A stretch of DNA of 64,000 nucleotides from Rana temporaria. Lineage: Eukaryota; Chordata; Amphibia; Anura; Ranidae. The translations under genes were made by a program, and so were the position numbers. The stretch lies in contig NC_053491.1 of NCBI RefSeq assembly GCF_905171775.1, positions 304,695,833 to 304,759,832 of the forward strand, read 5' to 3'. A model generated the notes under the pieces. The model saw nothing but the letters and a program-made list of their open reading frames with translations. It searched no databases and had not been told where the DNA came from. Position 1 is the first letter of the stretch. The number at the start of each line of letters is the position of its first letter. Shown here in pieces: positions 22,040 to 34,386 of this stretch.

Positions 22040-22271
22040 CTAGAAAATGCATTCCCTAAGGAAAATGCGATGCGTGGGAATGCTGAATTGCTGAGCCCGC
22101 GCCAAAGCCATTCACCATAACCACTACACTATCTTTAGGACACACAGCTCCTTTCTCTATCTGCAAAGTAGAGAGTATCCTGACTTCCTGGTCGCCCCTC
22201 CCCCCTCAAGAGGTTTCCCCCCTCCCCCAGGTCAGTGAGGAGGAATATTGCACTGAGGTAGAAAGCTATTT
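22040..22271. repeat. Array unit 1, first part (before LINE III)
   Basis: Starts CTAGAAAATGCATTCCCTAA, has small differences from the other units (GCGATGCGTGGG) and is cut by LINE III. It resumes at 28331 and runs to 29246, total about 1,148 bp. Confidence 0.9.
22256..22271. repeat. LINE III target-site duplication, left copy
   Basis: AGGTAGAAAGCTATTT, repeated at 28315-28330. Other array units contain this 16-mer once, which confirms the duplication. Confidence 0.97.
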
Positions 22272-22686
22272 TTTTTTAAATCAGAAAAGTATTTATTCTT
22301 TTAAGAGAAAAGGCAGTACAAAATACAAGACATGTACAGTACACATAATTGACCCAAAACAAACAAGGGCCACACAGGATATGTATTCAGTTGAACAATA
22401 AGCCAAGGAGCAACAGCTGAGTTCAATAACAGTACTGCAGTAATCATCTTGTATACCTGTTACATCACCTCTCGAAACATCAAACAGGAGAGGAGTAGAA
22501 ATAATAAAAGTAAATCATACAACAGGGGGAAAGGAAAAAAAAAAAAAAAAAAAGGGGGGGGGGGGGAAGAACCAGCCCAGCCTGATGCCATAGGTACAAT
22601 TTTTGTCAAGGCACCCATCCCAATAACCTCTCGACCGGTAGTTTTTGGGATATGACCCCATCCTACCATTCTACTCAATCAGGGCC

Positions 22687-25600
22687 TCATCCGAGTAACA
22701 GCCTATCAAGTACCAGTTGTGGGGGGGCCACGTCCGGGGATCCCAGCCAACCCTGCCATATATTATCAAATTTGCGTGGTGCCTTTCTATGTGAGTATGT
22801 ATTCCTTTCCCTTATAAGAATCCTATTAACCTCCTGGATCCACTGTCGGCTCAGTGGAACCCGGGTAGACATCCAATATCTCGCAATAAGCTTTCTTGCC
22901 AGATACAGTAGTCTAATCAAGGCAGTGTAAACAGGAGGCAAGTACAGGTCCTCATCTATACCCCCCAGCAAGCACACCAGCGGACTTACAGGCAACTGGA
23001 CCTGATAGGTAGAATTAATGATCTTAACCACAGCTTTCCAGTACCTCACTAACTTGGGGCACCTCCACAACATGTGGATGAGGTCTCCTGGGTGGGCCTG
23101 ACATTTGGGACAAATGGGTGTATCACGTCTACCCCAGCGATGTAGTTGTACCGGTGTCCTGTAGACTCTATGAAGAATAAACAGATGCGACAATCTTTGG
23201 GCTGCCGAGACTGAAACCAAAGGACCTGCCCGCAGTACTTGCTCCCATTGCTCCCCATCTATGGGCCCTATGTCACTCTCCCATTTCCCTCTGCAGGGCA
23301 GAATATCAGGTGCTTGTATGGGTGCCAGTAATTGTAAGTAGGACCTGGAAATAAAACCCTTTTTCTCTGTGTCGTCAAAAACTGAGCCCAGAAAACGAGA
23401 ATCCTCCAGGCGCAGAGTGGAGCAATGACCCTGGGATCTAATCGCATGTGCCAGCCTGACATATTGATACTGTGACCTATCCAATATTGGGAATTCCACC
23501 TTCAGCCGTTCAAAAGATTTCAGGGCCGCCCCATCTAGGATTTGGCTCAAATATCGAATGCCCGCTGCCTCCCATCTAGAACAGTCCCGAATTTTAACTA
23601 GTTCGGTATAGAACCTGTTCCGCCATATGGGCGTACCAGGCAGGAAGCCCGCAATCCCCATTCTCCTTCTAATAGCACTCCATAGTTTTTTAAGAAGGCA
23701 AACCGTAGGGCATGTTTCAGGGGCACCAGGGAAGCCCATCTCCATATGTGATAGCGCAGAGTACGCAGTGGTTGGGTCAATGAGCAAGTCCCTAGAGGGG
23801 TCTGTCACTGTCGGCTGATTCCACCCTGCAAAGTGTTGTAATTGGGCTGCATAGAAATATGTCTGAGCATGAGGAACCGCCATTCCCCCCTGATCCTTCG
23901 GGTATTGTAAAGTGAGAAGTTTTATCCTGGCTACTCGATTATTCCAAATAAGGGACCGGAATTGGGAGTCTATACGCTGAAACCAACACTTCGGGATCCA
24001 CACCGGGGCATTATGCAAGATGTATAGCAACTGAGGGGCCCAGATCATCTTGATCAGGTTTACTCTCCCCGTTACTGTCAGAGGCAACTTACCCCAGGCA
24101 GAGCACTTAGTTTTAAATTTGTGCAATAAGGGTTTTAGATTTAGGGACACATAGTCTGTTGGGTCTTTAGTCACTACAATTCCTAGGTATTTGAAGGTTT
24201 CCACTAGTTGTATTCGGGACGCTATCTCCGGCAACCTCGATGGCGACTCATCGAGCGGGAGGAGCACCGATTTATGCCAGTTAATGGCAAAACCAGACAA
24301 CTCCCCAAAGTGCTCGATAAGTTGCATCACGGCAAGCAGGGACCCCTCCATGTCCCCCAAATACAGCAGTGCATCGTCCGCATACAAGGACAGTCTGGTC
24401 TCTCCATGCCTGCGGCGAAATCCCACAATGTCAGGTGATGCGCGTATCTTAGAAGCCAAGGGTTCCATCGCTAGGGCAAAAAGCAGGGGTGACAAAGGGC
24501 ACCCCTGCCTAGTGCCCCGGAACAAAGGAAAGGCCTCCGACATCTCATCGTTTATCCTAATCCTCGCTGTTGGGGCTGCATATAAAAGTTTTATCCATTT
24601 AACAAAATTTTCCCCCAGTCCAAATCCATCCAACACTGCCCAGAGATATCTCCACTCAACGCTGTCAAAAGCTTTGGCAGCGTCAAGCGAGAGAATCGCC
24701 CTACGACCCGGATTCTCCACCGGCAACTGCATATTTAGGAAGAGTCTCCTAATATTTAATGCTGTGGATCGAGCAGGGATAAAGCCTGACTGATCCACAT
24801 GGACCAGCCTAGCTATCACCGCGGAAAGTCTTGTCGCTAGAACTCGAGCCAGAATTTTAACGTCCGAATTCAGTAACGATATAGGCCTGTAGGAGTCAGG
24901 TTGCAAGGGGTCCTTGCCTGGCTTAGGAAGCACCACCACCACAGCCTCCCCCATAGATGTCGGCAGACGACCCGACCTAAAGGACTCATTAAGTACCTCC
25001 AACAGTCCTGGTAAAAGCGTCCCTCCATATCTCTTATAAGTTTCTATGGGTAACCCATCAGTGCCAGGTGCTTTGCTATTAGCCATCTGCGACACAGCCA
25101 GTGAGAGTTCCTCCAATTTTAGTGGGGCATTCAGCATCGACACATCTTGGGCCGTGGCCCTAGGCAGGGCACACTGGTCCAGAAAGTGTGAGACTGCCTC
25201 CTCGGTAGGATCTACCTTGGATGTGTATACATCCTTGAAGAAGTCTGTAAACACAGAGGCAACATGGGCCTGATCATGGACTGTGTCCCCGAGCGGCGTT
25301 TGGATGGCATCTATGTGTGCCTTACCCTGTTGTGCTCTTGCGATCACCGCCAGTAGGTGCCCCGTATTTTCCCCTTCATTAAAATATGTTTGTTGAATGA
25401 AAAAACGTTTATTTTCTGCTGCGTTCAAAGTGACTTGCTGATATAGAGTTTGGGCCTCTAACCATTTCCTTTCTGTGACATCTGAGGGGTCCTGAATGTA
25501 TTGTGTTTCTGCCTCTCCAGCCATATTCATAACTGTATTTTCCCATTCTTTAGTTTTCGTCTTAATGTTGGATATCTGTCTTATGATTAGCCCCCTCATA

Positions 25601-26478
25601 TGAGCCTTCAGTGTGTCCCATATCACCGTGAGGTCAGCCGTGCCTTTATTGACAGAAAGGAAATCCGAGATTTCCCTAGAGATAGGGTCAGGGGCGGGAA
25701 ATAGTTCATACCAAAATGGGTTTACCTTCCACAGTTTAGTTTGTGGTTGGTGACCAAATTTAACGCCTATTACCAGGGGGGAGTGGTCTGAAATATTCCT
25801 AGGGGCATAGAGAACCGAATCCGTTCTATCTTGTGCTCCTACATTTCCCAGACAGAGATCAATACGTGACAGGCAATGGTAGGTGGCTGAGTAGCAGGAA
25901 TACACCCGTAATTCAGGGTTCCTCTCCCTCCAGATGTCCCGTAAACCCAGCTCATTGATCAGTTTAGCTAATGGGGTCATACCCCCTATACCCGCCCTAC
26001 TTCCCGTCTGGGGCGAGAATCGGTCTAGACACCTGTTGAGCACATTATTAAAATCGCCCAGCACCCATATCGGAACATTAGAATGCAAGGCCATGAACTG
26101 AGCTAGCTTAGTTAAGCACTCGGGCGTATATGGCGGAGGTATATATATATTAGCAATGATACAACATACCCCCAGAATTTTACACAGTAAAAACACATAG
26201 CGACCCTGATCATCAATAACCGATTGTAGCAGCACAAAGGGTGTATTATTGGCTATTAAAATGCTAACACCCCTGGAATATGCAGTATGGGTAGAGTGGA
26301 ACTGGGTTTGATAGGAACCTCTTTTAAGAGCAGTCAGAGTATCCGGCTGCAAATGGGTTTCCTGCAGGCAAACTACTGCCGCAGCATGTTTCTTCAAGGC
26401 AGAGAATAACGCCACTCGCTTCACCCCATCACTCAGCCCCCGCACATTCCAGGAGACAAAATTCAATACAGAAGCCAT
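22687..26478 (-). CDS. L1-type ORF2 protein: AP endonuclease and reverse transcriptase (1,263 aa)
   Basis: Enzyme for target-primed reverse transcription. The endonuclease domain (about residues 1-240) shows SWNVRGL at 9-15, CLQETH at 37-42, VLGDFNNVL and ISDHSPLV. The RT domain (about 450-770) shows SKAPGTDGLPIE, SYRPISLLNSD, LDAAKAFDSVEW, GTRQGCPLSPLLF and the catalytic YADD at 699-702. A Cys/His knuckle near the C-terminus has spacing CX2CX8HX4C (CPKC..H..C), as in L1 ORF2p. The length of about 1,260 residues is normal for L1-clade ORF2. The start is the first Met before the SWNVRG motif. No internal stop. The equivalent genes of LINE I and LINE II are broken. It acts in a cytoplasmic RNP and in the nucleus (family knowledge). 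Confidence 0.96.
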   Translation of the reverse strand: MASVLNFVSWNVRGLSDGVKRVALFSALKKHAAAVVCLQETHLQPDTLTALKRGSYQTQFHSTHTAYSRGVSILIANNTPFVLLQSVIDDQGRYVFLLCKILGVCCIIANIYIPPPYTPECLTKLAQFMALHSNVPIWVLGDFNNVLNRCLDRFSPQTGSRAGIGGMTPLAKLINELGLRDIWRERNPELRVYSCYSATYHCLSRIDLCLGNVGAQDRTDSVLYAPRNISDHSPLVIGVKFGHQPQTKLWKVNPFWYELFPAPDPISREISDFLSVNKGTADLTVIWDTLKAHMRGLIIRQISNIKTKTKEWENTVMNMAGEAETQYIQDPSDVTERKWLEAQTLYQQVTLNAAENKRFFIQQTYFNEGENTGHLLAVIARAQQGKAHIDAIQTPLGDTVHDQAHVASVFTDFFKDVYTSKVDPTEEAVSHFLDQCALPRATAQDVSMLNAPLKLEELSLAVSQMANSKAPGTDGLPIETYKRYGGTLLPGLLEVLNESFRSGRLPTSMGEAVVVVLPKPGKDPLQPDSYRPISLLNSDVKILARVLATRLSAVIARLVHVDQSGFIPARSTALNIRRLFLNMQLPVENPGRRAILSLDAAKAFDSVEWRYLWAVLDGFGLGENFVKWIKLLYAAPTARIRINDEMSEAFPLFRGTRQGCPLSPLLFALAMEPLASKIRASPDIVGFRRRHGETRLSLYADDALLYLGDMEGSLLAVMQLIEHFGELSGFAINWHKSVLLPLDESPSRLPEIASRIQLVETFKYLGIVVTKDPTDYVSLNLKPLLHKFKTKCSAWGKLPLTVTGRVNLIKMIWAPQLLYILHNAPVWIPKCWFQRIDSQFRSLIWNNRVARIKLLTLQYPKDQGGMAVPHAQTYFYAAQLQHFAGWNQPTVTDPSRDLLIDPTTAYSALSHMEMGFPGAPETCPTVCLLKKLWSAIRRRMGIAGFLPGTPIWRNRFYTELVKIRDCSRWEAAGIRYLSQILDGAALKSFERLKVEFPILDRSQYQYVRLAHAIRSQGHCSTLRLEDSRFLGSVFDDTEKKGFISRSYLQLLAPIQAPDILPCRGKWESDIGPIDGEQWEQVLRAGPLVSVSAAQRLSHLFILHRVYRTPVQLHRWGRRDTPICPKCQAHPGDLIHMLWRCPKLVRYWKAVVKIINSTYQVQLPVSPLVCLLGGIDEDLYLPPVYTALIRLLYLARKLIARYWMSTRVPLSRQWIQEVNRILIRERNTYSHRKAPRKFDNIWQGWLGSPDVAPPQLVLDRLLLG

Positions 26479-27072
26479 GTTTTAAAAGAAGAACAATATT
26501 GAGTATGGGGCATGTCAAACACATACATCTCAGCAGTACAGTACAGGGCTTAGCAATCAGCATCAGCCTCTGCACGTATCTCAACTGCTTATGTCCAGTC
26601 CAGTAACTAGCATACGCATCAGCGTGGGCAAATAAGTACATATCACCTGCGGTTAGCACTTGCAGATGTCCATAGAAATGACCAGTATCAGGCATACCGT
26701 GTCTCGATGTCGCAGAGTGTTTCCGGCAGCAGGCTGGAAAAAAACAAAAATCAAAAAAGGGGGACAAAAAAACAAAAAAAGGGGAGACAAGAAATAGCAG
26801 CAAAAACAAAACACACTTTTGCTGCAAGAACAGGTCCTCGCAGGACAAATGGGGAACTGGGGGGGCCCCAACGTTTCGACTCAAAACAGTGATCGAAGGA
26901 ACTTGCATCCGTACTCCTCACATCAGGACGCTATTAAACAGCCTTGTCAGAGTTCCATCTATCCGCCTTTACAGGAACATAAAATAAGATGACATTCAAA
27001 TTTAAAACCCCCTGAAGCTTATTAACCACAGACAGGAAAAACTCTTGACTGGCGCAGAAAATCAGATTAAGC

Positions 27073-28140
27073 TCAATGAACAGGAGGGGGTGCCCCTCTC
27101 AAGGAATGCTCCATTCTGTCCAGCCAGGCGGATGCCGTAGCAGGGTTTTCAAAAAAGTGGGTTTCATTATTAGCAACAACACGCAGCTTAGCAGGATAGA
27201 GCATAGCGTAGACCACCTCATATTTTCTGAGGCGCTTTTTCACATCAGTAAACTGAGCCCGCCGGCGCTGCACCTCCGCAGAAAAGTCCGGGTAAAAGGA
27301 TATCCTGACATTATCAATCTTCATGAGGTCTCCCTTGGTTCTAGCACATTGTAAAATAGCATCTCTGTCCTTGAAATTCAGGAGTTTAAAAAGGAATGGG
27401 CGCGGGGGTGCACCAGGCCTAGGAGGCCTAGCTGGGACTCTATGAGCCCTTTCTACTGCAAACATTTTCGAGAAGGATTGCTCCCCAAACGTGTCGGTCA
27501 GCCAATTTTCTATAAAAGCCACTGGGTTCTTCCCTTCTGCCTTTTCTGGGATCCCCACTGCCCTTATATTATTCCTTCTTAGTCTATTTTCCATGTCCTC
27601 CAAACGGGCATCGTGGCCAGAGGAGTGAGACTGTAAATGGTGCACTTCCCTGAGCAATGGCGCCACATCATCCTCCACATTGCTCATCCTCCCTTCCAAG
27701 TCAGCAGTGCGGTCACGGAGTTTTTGCATGTCATGCCTAAGCAGATTGACCTCTATTTTTACCCCTTTAATTTCAGTAGTCAGGGCAGTAATGGCCACTT
27801 TACATGAGGTGACTGCTGACAGTACATCTCTCAGAGTGGGTTCCGCCATAGGGGCCGAGGGGCCAGGCTCCTCAGTAGTTGCAGGGAGGGGGGCCTGTGT
27901 ACTCACTGCGTCCCACACGACACCTTCTGGGGCTTCATCCGACCAGATCAGCCCTGAGGCTTCCACCTCCTCGTGTTCCGCTCGGTCCGGGAACAGGAGA
28001 TCTGACCGAGGTGGTATGTCTTTAGTCCCCGGCTTGGTGAAGAGCCGTATAGCTGCCTCTTTCGCCGAGCGTGTGGAGCGGGCGCCATCTTGTCCAGCAT
28101 GGTCCGCTGCTGACGAGAAGTCTTTCCCCCTTCGGGACAT
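27073..28140 (-). CDS. L1-type ORF1 RNA-binding protein (355 aa)
   Basis: Chaperone that coats the LINE RNA. The N-terminus (MSRRGKDFSSAADHAG) is disordered and acidic up to about residue 90. A coiled coil follows (about 95-175: VTSCKVAITALTTEIKGV, LRHDMQKLRDRTADLEGRM). The RRM-like domain is at about 185-270 (RRNNIRAVGIPEKAEG, FAVERAHRVPARPPRPG, FLFKLLNFKDRDAILQ). The C-terminal domain is at about 275-350 (RISFYPDFSAEVQRRRAQF, YAMLYPAKLRVVANN). This is the canonical L1 ORF1p order, and the length fits. The start at 28140 is the first in-frame Met after the leader. No breaks. Its stop lies 594 bp before the ORF2 start. Confidence 0.95.
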   Translation of the reverse strand: MSRRGKDFSSAADHAGQDGARSTRSAKEAAIRLFTKPGTKDIPPRSDLLFPDRAEHEEVEASGLIWSDEAPEGVVWDAVSTQAPLPATTEEPGPSAPMAEPTLRDVLSAVTSCKVAITALTTEIKGVKIEVNLLRHDMQKLRDRTADLEGRMSNVEDDVAPLLREVHHLQSHSSGHDARLEDMENRLRRNNIRAVGIPEKAEGKNPVAFIENWLTDTFGEQSFSKMFAVERAHRVPARPPRPGAPPRPFLFKLLNFKDRDAILQCARTKGDLMKIDNVRISFYPDFSAEVQRRRAQFTDVKKRLRKYEVVYAMLYPAKLRVVANNETHFFENPATASAWLDRMEHSLRGAPPPVH

Positions 28141-28314
28141 GTTTGCGCGCTTGCCCTCGATCCTCTGCAGGTTAGCGGGTCTGTCTGGGTCCCGGGTAGC
28201 CGAGGAGTAGAGTTAGCGGAGGTGTAAAGTAGATGGGTCAGGATATATAGCAGGATACCCGGCGGAGCTAGAGCTCAGAGCGTCCTACTCCATCGACTGC
28301 AAGCCACGCCCCCC

Positions 28315-28330
28315 AGGTAGAAAGCTATTT
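28315..28330. repeat. LINE III target-site duplication, right copy
   Basis: AGGTAGAAAGCTATTT, identical to 22256-22271. Confidence 0.97.
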
Positions 28331-29939
28331 ATGGAAAGAAATACCATTACAAACGCTTTTAATTCACAGACCAAATACATGAATTAAGCCTTCAAACAAA
28401 ACTTAATAAATCCACAACCGTACATGCGATCGATACAGCGACTTCACCGTTTGAAAGACACGGCCCTTGTGAAGGCATCGATATGAAATTTATGTTGATA
28501 AACTTAAAAATGTGGCCATGTCAGCGATTTAGAAAAGAGCGTCTTTGTGTGTTTTGCAGAAACATTTTTTAGACTTTTTAACATGACGGTCAATGGGAGG
28601 GAGTTTGAGGCGCTTGTCCGATAGAAGCTCCTGGAACTAAAAGTCAAATGCCTATCGCAAAACTGATCACATTGCCCGAAACCAGACAAAAATACCTACG
28701 TTTTGATATATAAATTGTGTATGACAAGTAGATCTTGTGGGCGTGAGAGCAATTTGTTCCCCCTTTTTTAAAGATAATTTTTTTTTGTGGATGATCTGTG
28801 CTGTAATGGTCACATGACACACTCTAAAGCTGCTCCATAGGAATACATTATAACCGATAACATTTTCTGAAAAATTCACTAAACGTAAATTGCGTTTTCA
28901 CAAAAACCGTAAAAGATATCAATCTAAAAAGTCATGTTTGGATAGCTGAATATTTTGTGACCGCTTTAAAGTTTGTTTGGTGTCTGTAAGTGAAAGTATG
29001 AAGGAGCTGAAACTTTTGGCAGAACGTGTGTTTTGAAGCAGGAAAAAGGATGTTCTCATTGACTTCAATGTTAAAAAAAGTGTCTAAAAGCTTAATATTT
29101 TAAAAAGTATAAATAGTACAAAAAAACTTGAAGAAGTCCCATCGTTCGCTGAACGAGACGAACATTTTAAAAGTTGAATGGTCTCAATAGCTGAAAGTAT
29201 GCAGAAGTTACGCAGAGCCAAAAAACGTACGGATTAAAATTAAGAACTAGAAAATGCATTCCCTGAGGAAAATGCGAGTGGGAATGCTGAATTGCTGAGC
29301 CCGCACCAAAGCCATTCACCATAACCACTACACTATCTTTAGGACACACAGCTCCTTTCTCTATCTGCAAAGTAGAGAGTATGCTGACTTCCTGGTCGCC
29401 CCTCAAGAGGTTTCCCCTCCCCCCAGGTCAGTGAGGAGGAATATTGCACTGAGGTAGAAAGCTATTTATGGAAAGAAATTTCATTACAAACGCCTTTTAA
29501 TTCACAGACCAATACATTAATTACGCCTCCAAACAAAACGTAATAAATCCACAACCGTACATGCGATCGATACAGCGACTTCACCGTTTGAAAGACACAG
29601 CCCTTGTGAACGCATCGATATGAAATTTATGTTAAACTTAAAATTGTGGCCATGCCAGCGATTTAGAAAAGAGCGTCTTTGTGTGTTTTGCAGGAAAATT
29701 TTTAAAATTTTTAACATGACGGTCAATGAGAGTGGTTTTGTCGCTCTTGTCCTTTAGAAGCTCCTGGAACTAAAACTAAAATACGTATCACAAAACTGAT
29801 CACATTGCCTGAAACCAGACAAACATACCTACGTTTTGATATATAAATTGTGTATGACAAGTAGATCTTGTGGGCGTGAGAGCAATTTGTTCCCCCTTTT
29901 TTTAAAGATAACTTTTTTTTTCAATCATCTCCACTCTAA

Positions 29940-30469
29940 TGCCGCATACAGACGATCGTTTTTTGTGATGAAAAAAAATGACGTTTTTGAAAACGTCATT
30001 TAAAATGATAGTGTGTGGGGAAAATGTCGTTTTATGTCTTCAGAAAAACGACCAAAAAAAAATTCGAACATGCTCGAATTTTTTGTGTCGTTTTTCAAAA
30101 TGTCATTTTTTGTGTCAATGAAAATGATAGTGTGTGGGCAAAACAACGTTTTTAAACCCGCACATGCCCAGAAGCAAGTTTTGAGACGGGAGGTAAAACT
30201 ACCATTCATAATGGAGTAAGCACATTCATCACGCTGTAACAGACAAAAAAGCACGAATCATCTTTTACTAACAAGTAACCAGCTAAAAGCAGCCTCAAGG
30301 CGAATAGAACTTCCCCTTTAGAGTGCCGTCACTTTGTTCATCATTTTTCAAAATGATGGTGTGTATGCTACATCGTTTTTGAAAATGAAGTTTCAAAAAT
30401 GTCGTTTTTTTTCATCACTCCAAACGTCATTTTTTTTTCATCACAAAAAACGACCGTCTGTATGCGGCA
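29940..30469. mobile_element. 530-bp MITE with TAA duplication inside array unit 2
   Basis: Ends TGCCGCATACAGACGATCG and its inverse CGACCGTCTGTATGCGGCA, with internal inverted, poly-A/T-rich arms (ACGTTTTTGAAAACGTCATT and similar). It is flanked by TAA at 29937-29939 and 30470-30472. All other units read CTCTAAAGGTCAC without it, which gives an empty site. A 3-bp TAA duplication is typical of Harbinger-mobilised MITEs (established). No coding sequence. Confidence 0.92.
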
Positions 30470-33400
30470 TAAAGGTCACATGACACACTCTAAATCCCTT
30501 CCATAGGGTTACATTATAACCGATTACATTCTCTGAAAAAATCGCTAAATGTAAATTGCGTTTTCACAAAAACCGTAAAAGATATCAATCTGAAAAGTCA
30601 TGTTTGGATAGCTGAATATTTTGTGACCGCTTTAAAGTTTGTTTGGTGTCTGTAAGTGAAAGTATGAAGGAGCTGAAACTTTTGGCAGAACGTGCGTTTT
30701 GAAGCAGGAAAAAGGATGTTCTCATTGACTTCAATGTTAAAAAAAAGTGTCTAAAAGCTTAATATTTTAAAAAGTATAAATAGTACAAAAAAACTTGAAG
30801 AAGTCCCATCGTTAGCTGAACGAGACGAACATTTTAAAAGTTGAATGGTCTCAATAGCTGAAAGTATGCAGAAGTTACGCAGAGCCAAAAAACGTACGGA
30901 ATAATAAAATTAAAATTAAAATTAAGAAGAAGAACTAGAAAATGCATTCCCTGAGGAAAATGCGAGTGGGAATGCTGAATTGCTGAGCCCGCACCAAAGC
31001 CATTCACCATAACCACTACACTATCTTTAGGACACACAGCTCCTTTCTCTATCTGCAAAGTAGAGAGTATGCTGACTTCCTGGTCGCCCCTCCCCCTCAA
31101 GAGGTTTCCCCTCCCCCCAGGTCAGTGAGGAGGAATATTGCACTGAGGTAAGGAAAGCTATTTATGGAAAGAAATGCCATTACAAACGCCTTTTAATTCA
31201 CAGACCAATACATTAATTACGCCTCCAAACAAAACGTAATAAATCCACAACCGTACATGCGATCGATACAGCGACTTCACCGTTTGAAAGACACGGCCCT
31301 TGTGAACGCATCGATATGAAATTTATGTTGATAAACTTAAAATTGTGGCCATGCCAGCGATTTAGAAAAGAGCGTCTTTGTGTGTTTTGCAGGAAAATTT
31401 TTAAAATTTTTAACATGGACGGTCAATGAGAGTGGTTTTGTCGCTCTTGTCCTTTAGAAGCTCCTGGAACTAAAACTAAAATACGTATCACAAAACTGAT
31501 CACATTGCCTGAAACCAGACAAGCATACCTACGTTTTGATATATAAATTGTGTATGACAAGTAGATCTTGTGGGCGTGAGAGCAATTTGTTCGCCCTTTT
31601 TTTAAAGATAATTTTTGTTTTCAAAGATCTCCACTGTAAAGGTCACATGACACACTCTAAATCCCTTCCATAGGGTTACATTATAACCGATTCCATTTTC
31701 TGAAAAAATCGCTAAACGTAAATTGCGTTTTCACAAAAACCGTAAAAGATATCAATCTGAAAAGTCATGTTTGGATAGCTGAATATTTTGTGACCGCTTT
31801 AAAGTTTGTTTGGTGTCTGTAAGTGAAAGTATGAAGGAGCTGAAACTTTTGGCAGAACGTGTGTTTTGAAGCAGGAAAAAGGATGTTCTCATTGACTTCA
31901 ATGTTAAAAAAAGTGTCTAAAAGCTTAATATTTTAAAAAGTATAAATAGTACAAAAAAACTTGAAGAAGTCCCATCGTTAGCTGAACGAGATGAACATTT
32001 TAAAAGTTGAATGGTCTCAATAGCTGAAAGTATGCAGAAGTTACGCAGAGCCAAAAAACGTACGGAATAAAATTAAAATTAAAATTAAGAAGAAGAACTA
32101 GAAAATGCATTCCCTGAGGAAAATGCGAGTGGGAATGCTGAATTGCTGAGCCCGCACCAAAGCCATTCACCATAACCACTACACTATCTTTAGGACACAC
32201 AGCTCCTTTCTCTATCTGCAAAGTAGAGAGTATGCTGACTTCCTGGTCGCCCCTCCCCCCTCAAGAGGTTTCCCCTCCCCCCAGGTCAGTGAGGAGGAAT
32301 ATTGCACTGAGGTAGAAAGCTATTTATGGAAAGAAATTCCATTACAAACGCCTTTTAATTCACAGACCAATACATTAATTACGCCTCCAAACAAAACGTA
32401 ATAAATCCACAACCGTACATGCGATCGATACAGCGACTTCACCGTTTGAAAGACACGGCCCTTGTGAACGCATCGATATGAAATTTATGTTGATAAACTT
32501 AAAATTGTGGCCATGCCAGCGATTTAGAAAAGAGCGTCTTTGTGTGTTTTGCAGGAAAAATTTTTAAATTTTTAACATGGACGGTCAATGAGAGTGGTTT
32601 TGTCACTCTTGTCCTTTAGAAGCTCCTGGAACTAAAACTAAAATACGTATCACAAAACTGATCACATTGCCTGAAACCAGACAAGCATACCTACGTTTTG
32701 ATATATAAATTGTGTATGACAAGTAGATCTTGTGGGCGTGAGAGCAATTTGTTCGCCCTTTTTTTAAAGATAATTTTTGTTTTCAAAGATCTCCACTCTA
32801 AAGGTCACATGACACACTCTAAACCTGCTCCATAGGATTACATTATAACCGATAAAAAAATCACTAAACGTAAATTGCGTTTTCACAAAAACCGTATAAG
32901 ATATCAATCTAAAAAGTCATGTTTGGATAGCTGAATATTTTGTGACCGCTTTAAAGTTTGTTTGGTGTCTGTAAGTGAAAGTATGAAGGAGCTGAAACTT
33001 TTGGCAGAACGTGTGTTTTGAAGCAGGAAAAAGGATGTTCTCATTGACTTCAATGTTAAAAAAAAGTGTCTAAAAGCTTAATATTTTAAAAAGTATAAAT
33101 AGTACAAAAAAACTTGAAGAAGTCCCATCGTTAGCTGAATGAGACGAACATTTTAAAAGTTAAATGGTCTCAATAGCTGAAAGTATGCAGAAGTTACGCA
33201 GAGCCAAAAAACGTACGGAATAAAATTAAGAAGAAGAACTAGAAAATGCATTCCCTGAGGAAAATGCGAGTGGGAATGCTGAATTGCTGAGCCCGCACCA
33301 AAGCCATTCACCATAACCACTACACTATCTTTAGGACACACAGCTCCTTTCTCTATCTGCAAAGTAGAGAGTATCCTGACTTCCTGGTCGCCCCTCCCCC

Positions 33401-34386
33401 CTCAAGAGGTTTCCCCTCCCCCAGGTCAGTGAGGAGGAATATTGCACTGAGGTAGAAAGCTATTTATGGAAAGAAATTCCATTACAAACGCCTTTTAATT
33501 CACAGACCAATACATTAATTATGCCTCCAAACAAAACGTAATAAATCCACAACCGTACATGCGATCGATACAGCGACTTCACCGTTTGAAAGACACGGCC
33601 CTTGTGAACGCATCGATATGAAATTTATGTTGATAAACTTAAAATTGTGGCCATGCCAGCGATTTAGAAAAGAGCGTCTTTGTGTGTTTTGCAGGAAAAA
33701 TTTTTAAATTTTTAACATGGACGGTCAATGAGAGTGGTTTTGTCGCTCTTGTCCTTTAGAAGCTCCTGGAACTAAAACTAAAATACGTATCACAAAACTG
33801 ATCACATTGCCTGAAACCAGACAAGCATACCTACGTTTTGATATATAAATTGTGTATGACAAGTAGATCTTGTGGGCGTGAGAGCAATTTGTTCGCCCTT
33901 TTTTTAAAGATAATTTTTGTTTTCAAAGATCTCCACTCTAAAGGTCACATGACACACTCTAAACCTGCTCCATAGGGTTACATTATAACCGATTCCATTT
34001 TCTGAAAAAATCGCTAAACGTAAATTGCGTTTCCACAAAAACCGTAAAAGATATCAATCTAAAAAGTCATGTTTGGATAGCTGAATATTTTGTGACCGCT
34101 TTAAAGTTTGTTTGGTGTCTGTAAGTGAAAGTATGAAGGAGCTGAAACTTTTGGCAGAACGTGTGTTTTGAAGCAGGAAAAAGGATGTTCTCATTGACTT
34201 CAATGTTAAAAAAAAGTGTCTAAAAGCTTAATATTTTAAAAAGTATAAATAGTACAAAAAAACTTGAAGAAGTCCCATCGTTAGCTGAATGAGACGAACA
34301 TTTTAAAAGTTAAATGGTCTCAATAGCTGAAAGTATGCAGAAGTTACGCAGAGCCAAAAAACGTACGGAATAAAATTAAGAAGAAG

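Larger units (their letters stand above)
22272..28314 (-). mobile_element. LINE III: full-length L1-type LINE (6,043 bp)
   Basis: Minus-strand L1-clade retrotransposon with a perfect 16-bp target duplication. The 5' end, read on its own strand, is GGGGGGCGTGGCTTGC at 28314. Then come a 174-bp leader, an intact ORF1 (28140-27073), a 594-bp spacer, an intact ORF2 (26478-22687) and a 415-bp 3' UTR ending in a short A-tail. The 3' UTR includes a long homopolymeric A/G tract (22527-22566 on the plus strand). Neither ORF has a stop or frameshift, so the copy is structurally competent and young relative to its surroundings. Confidence 0.95.
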
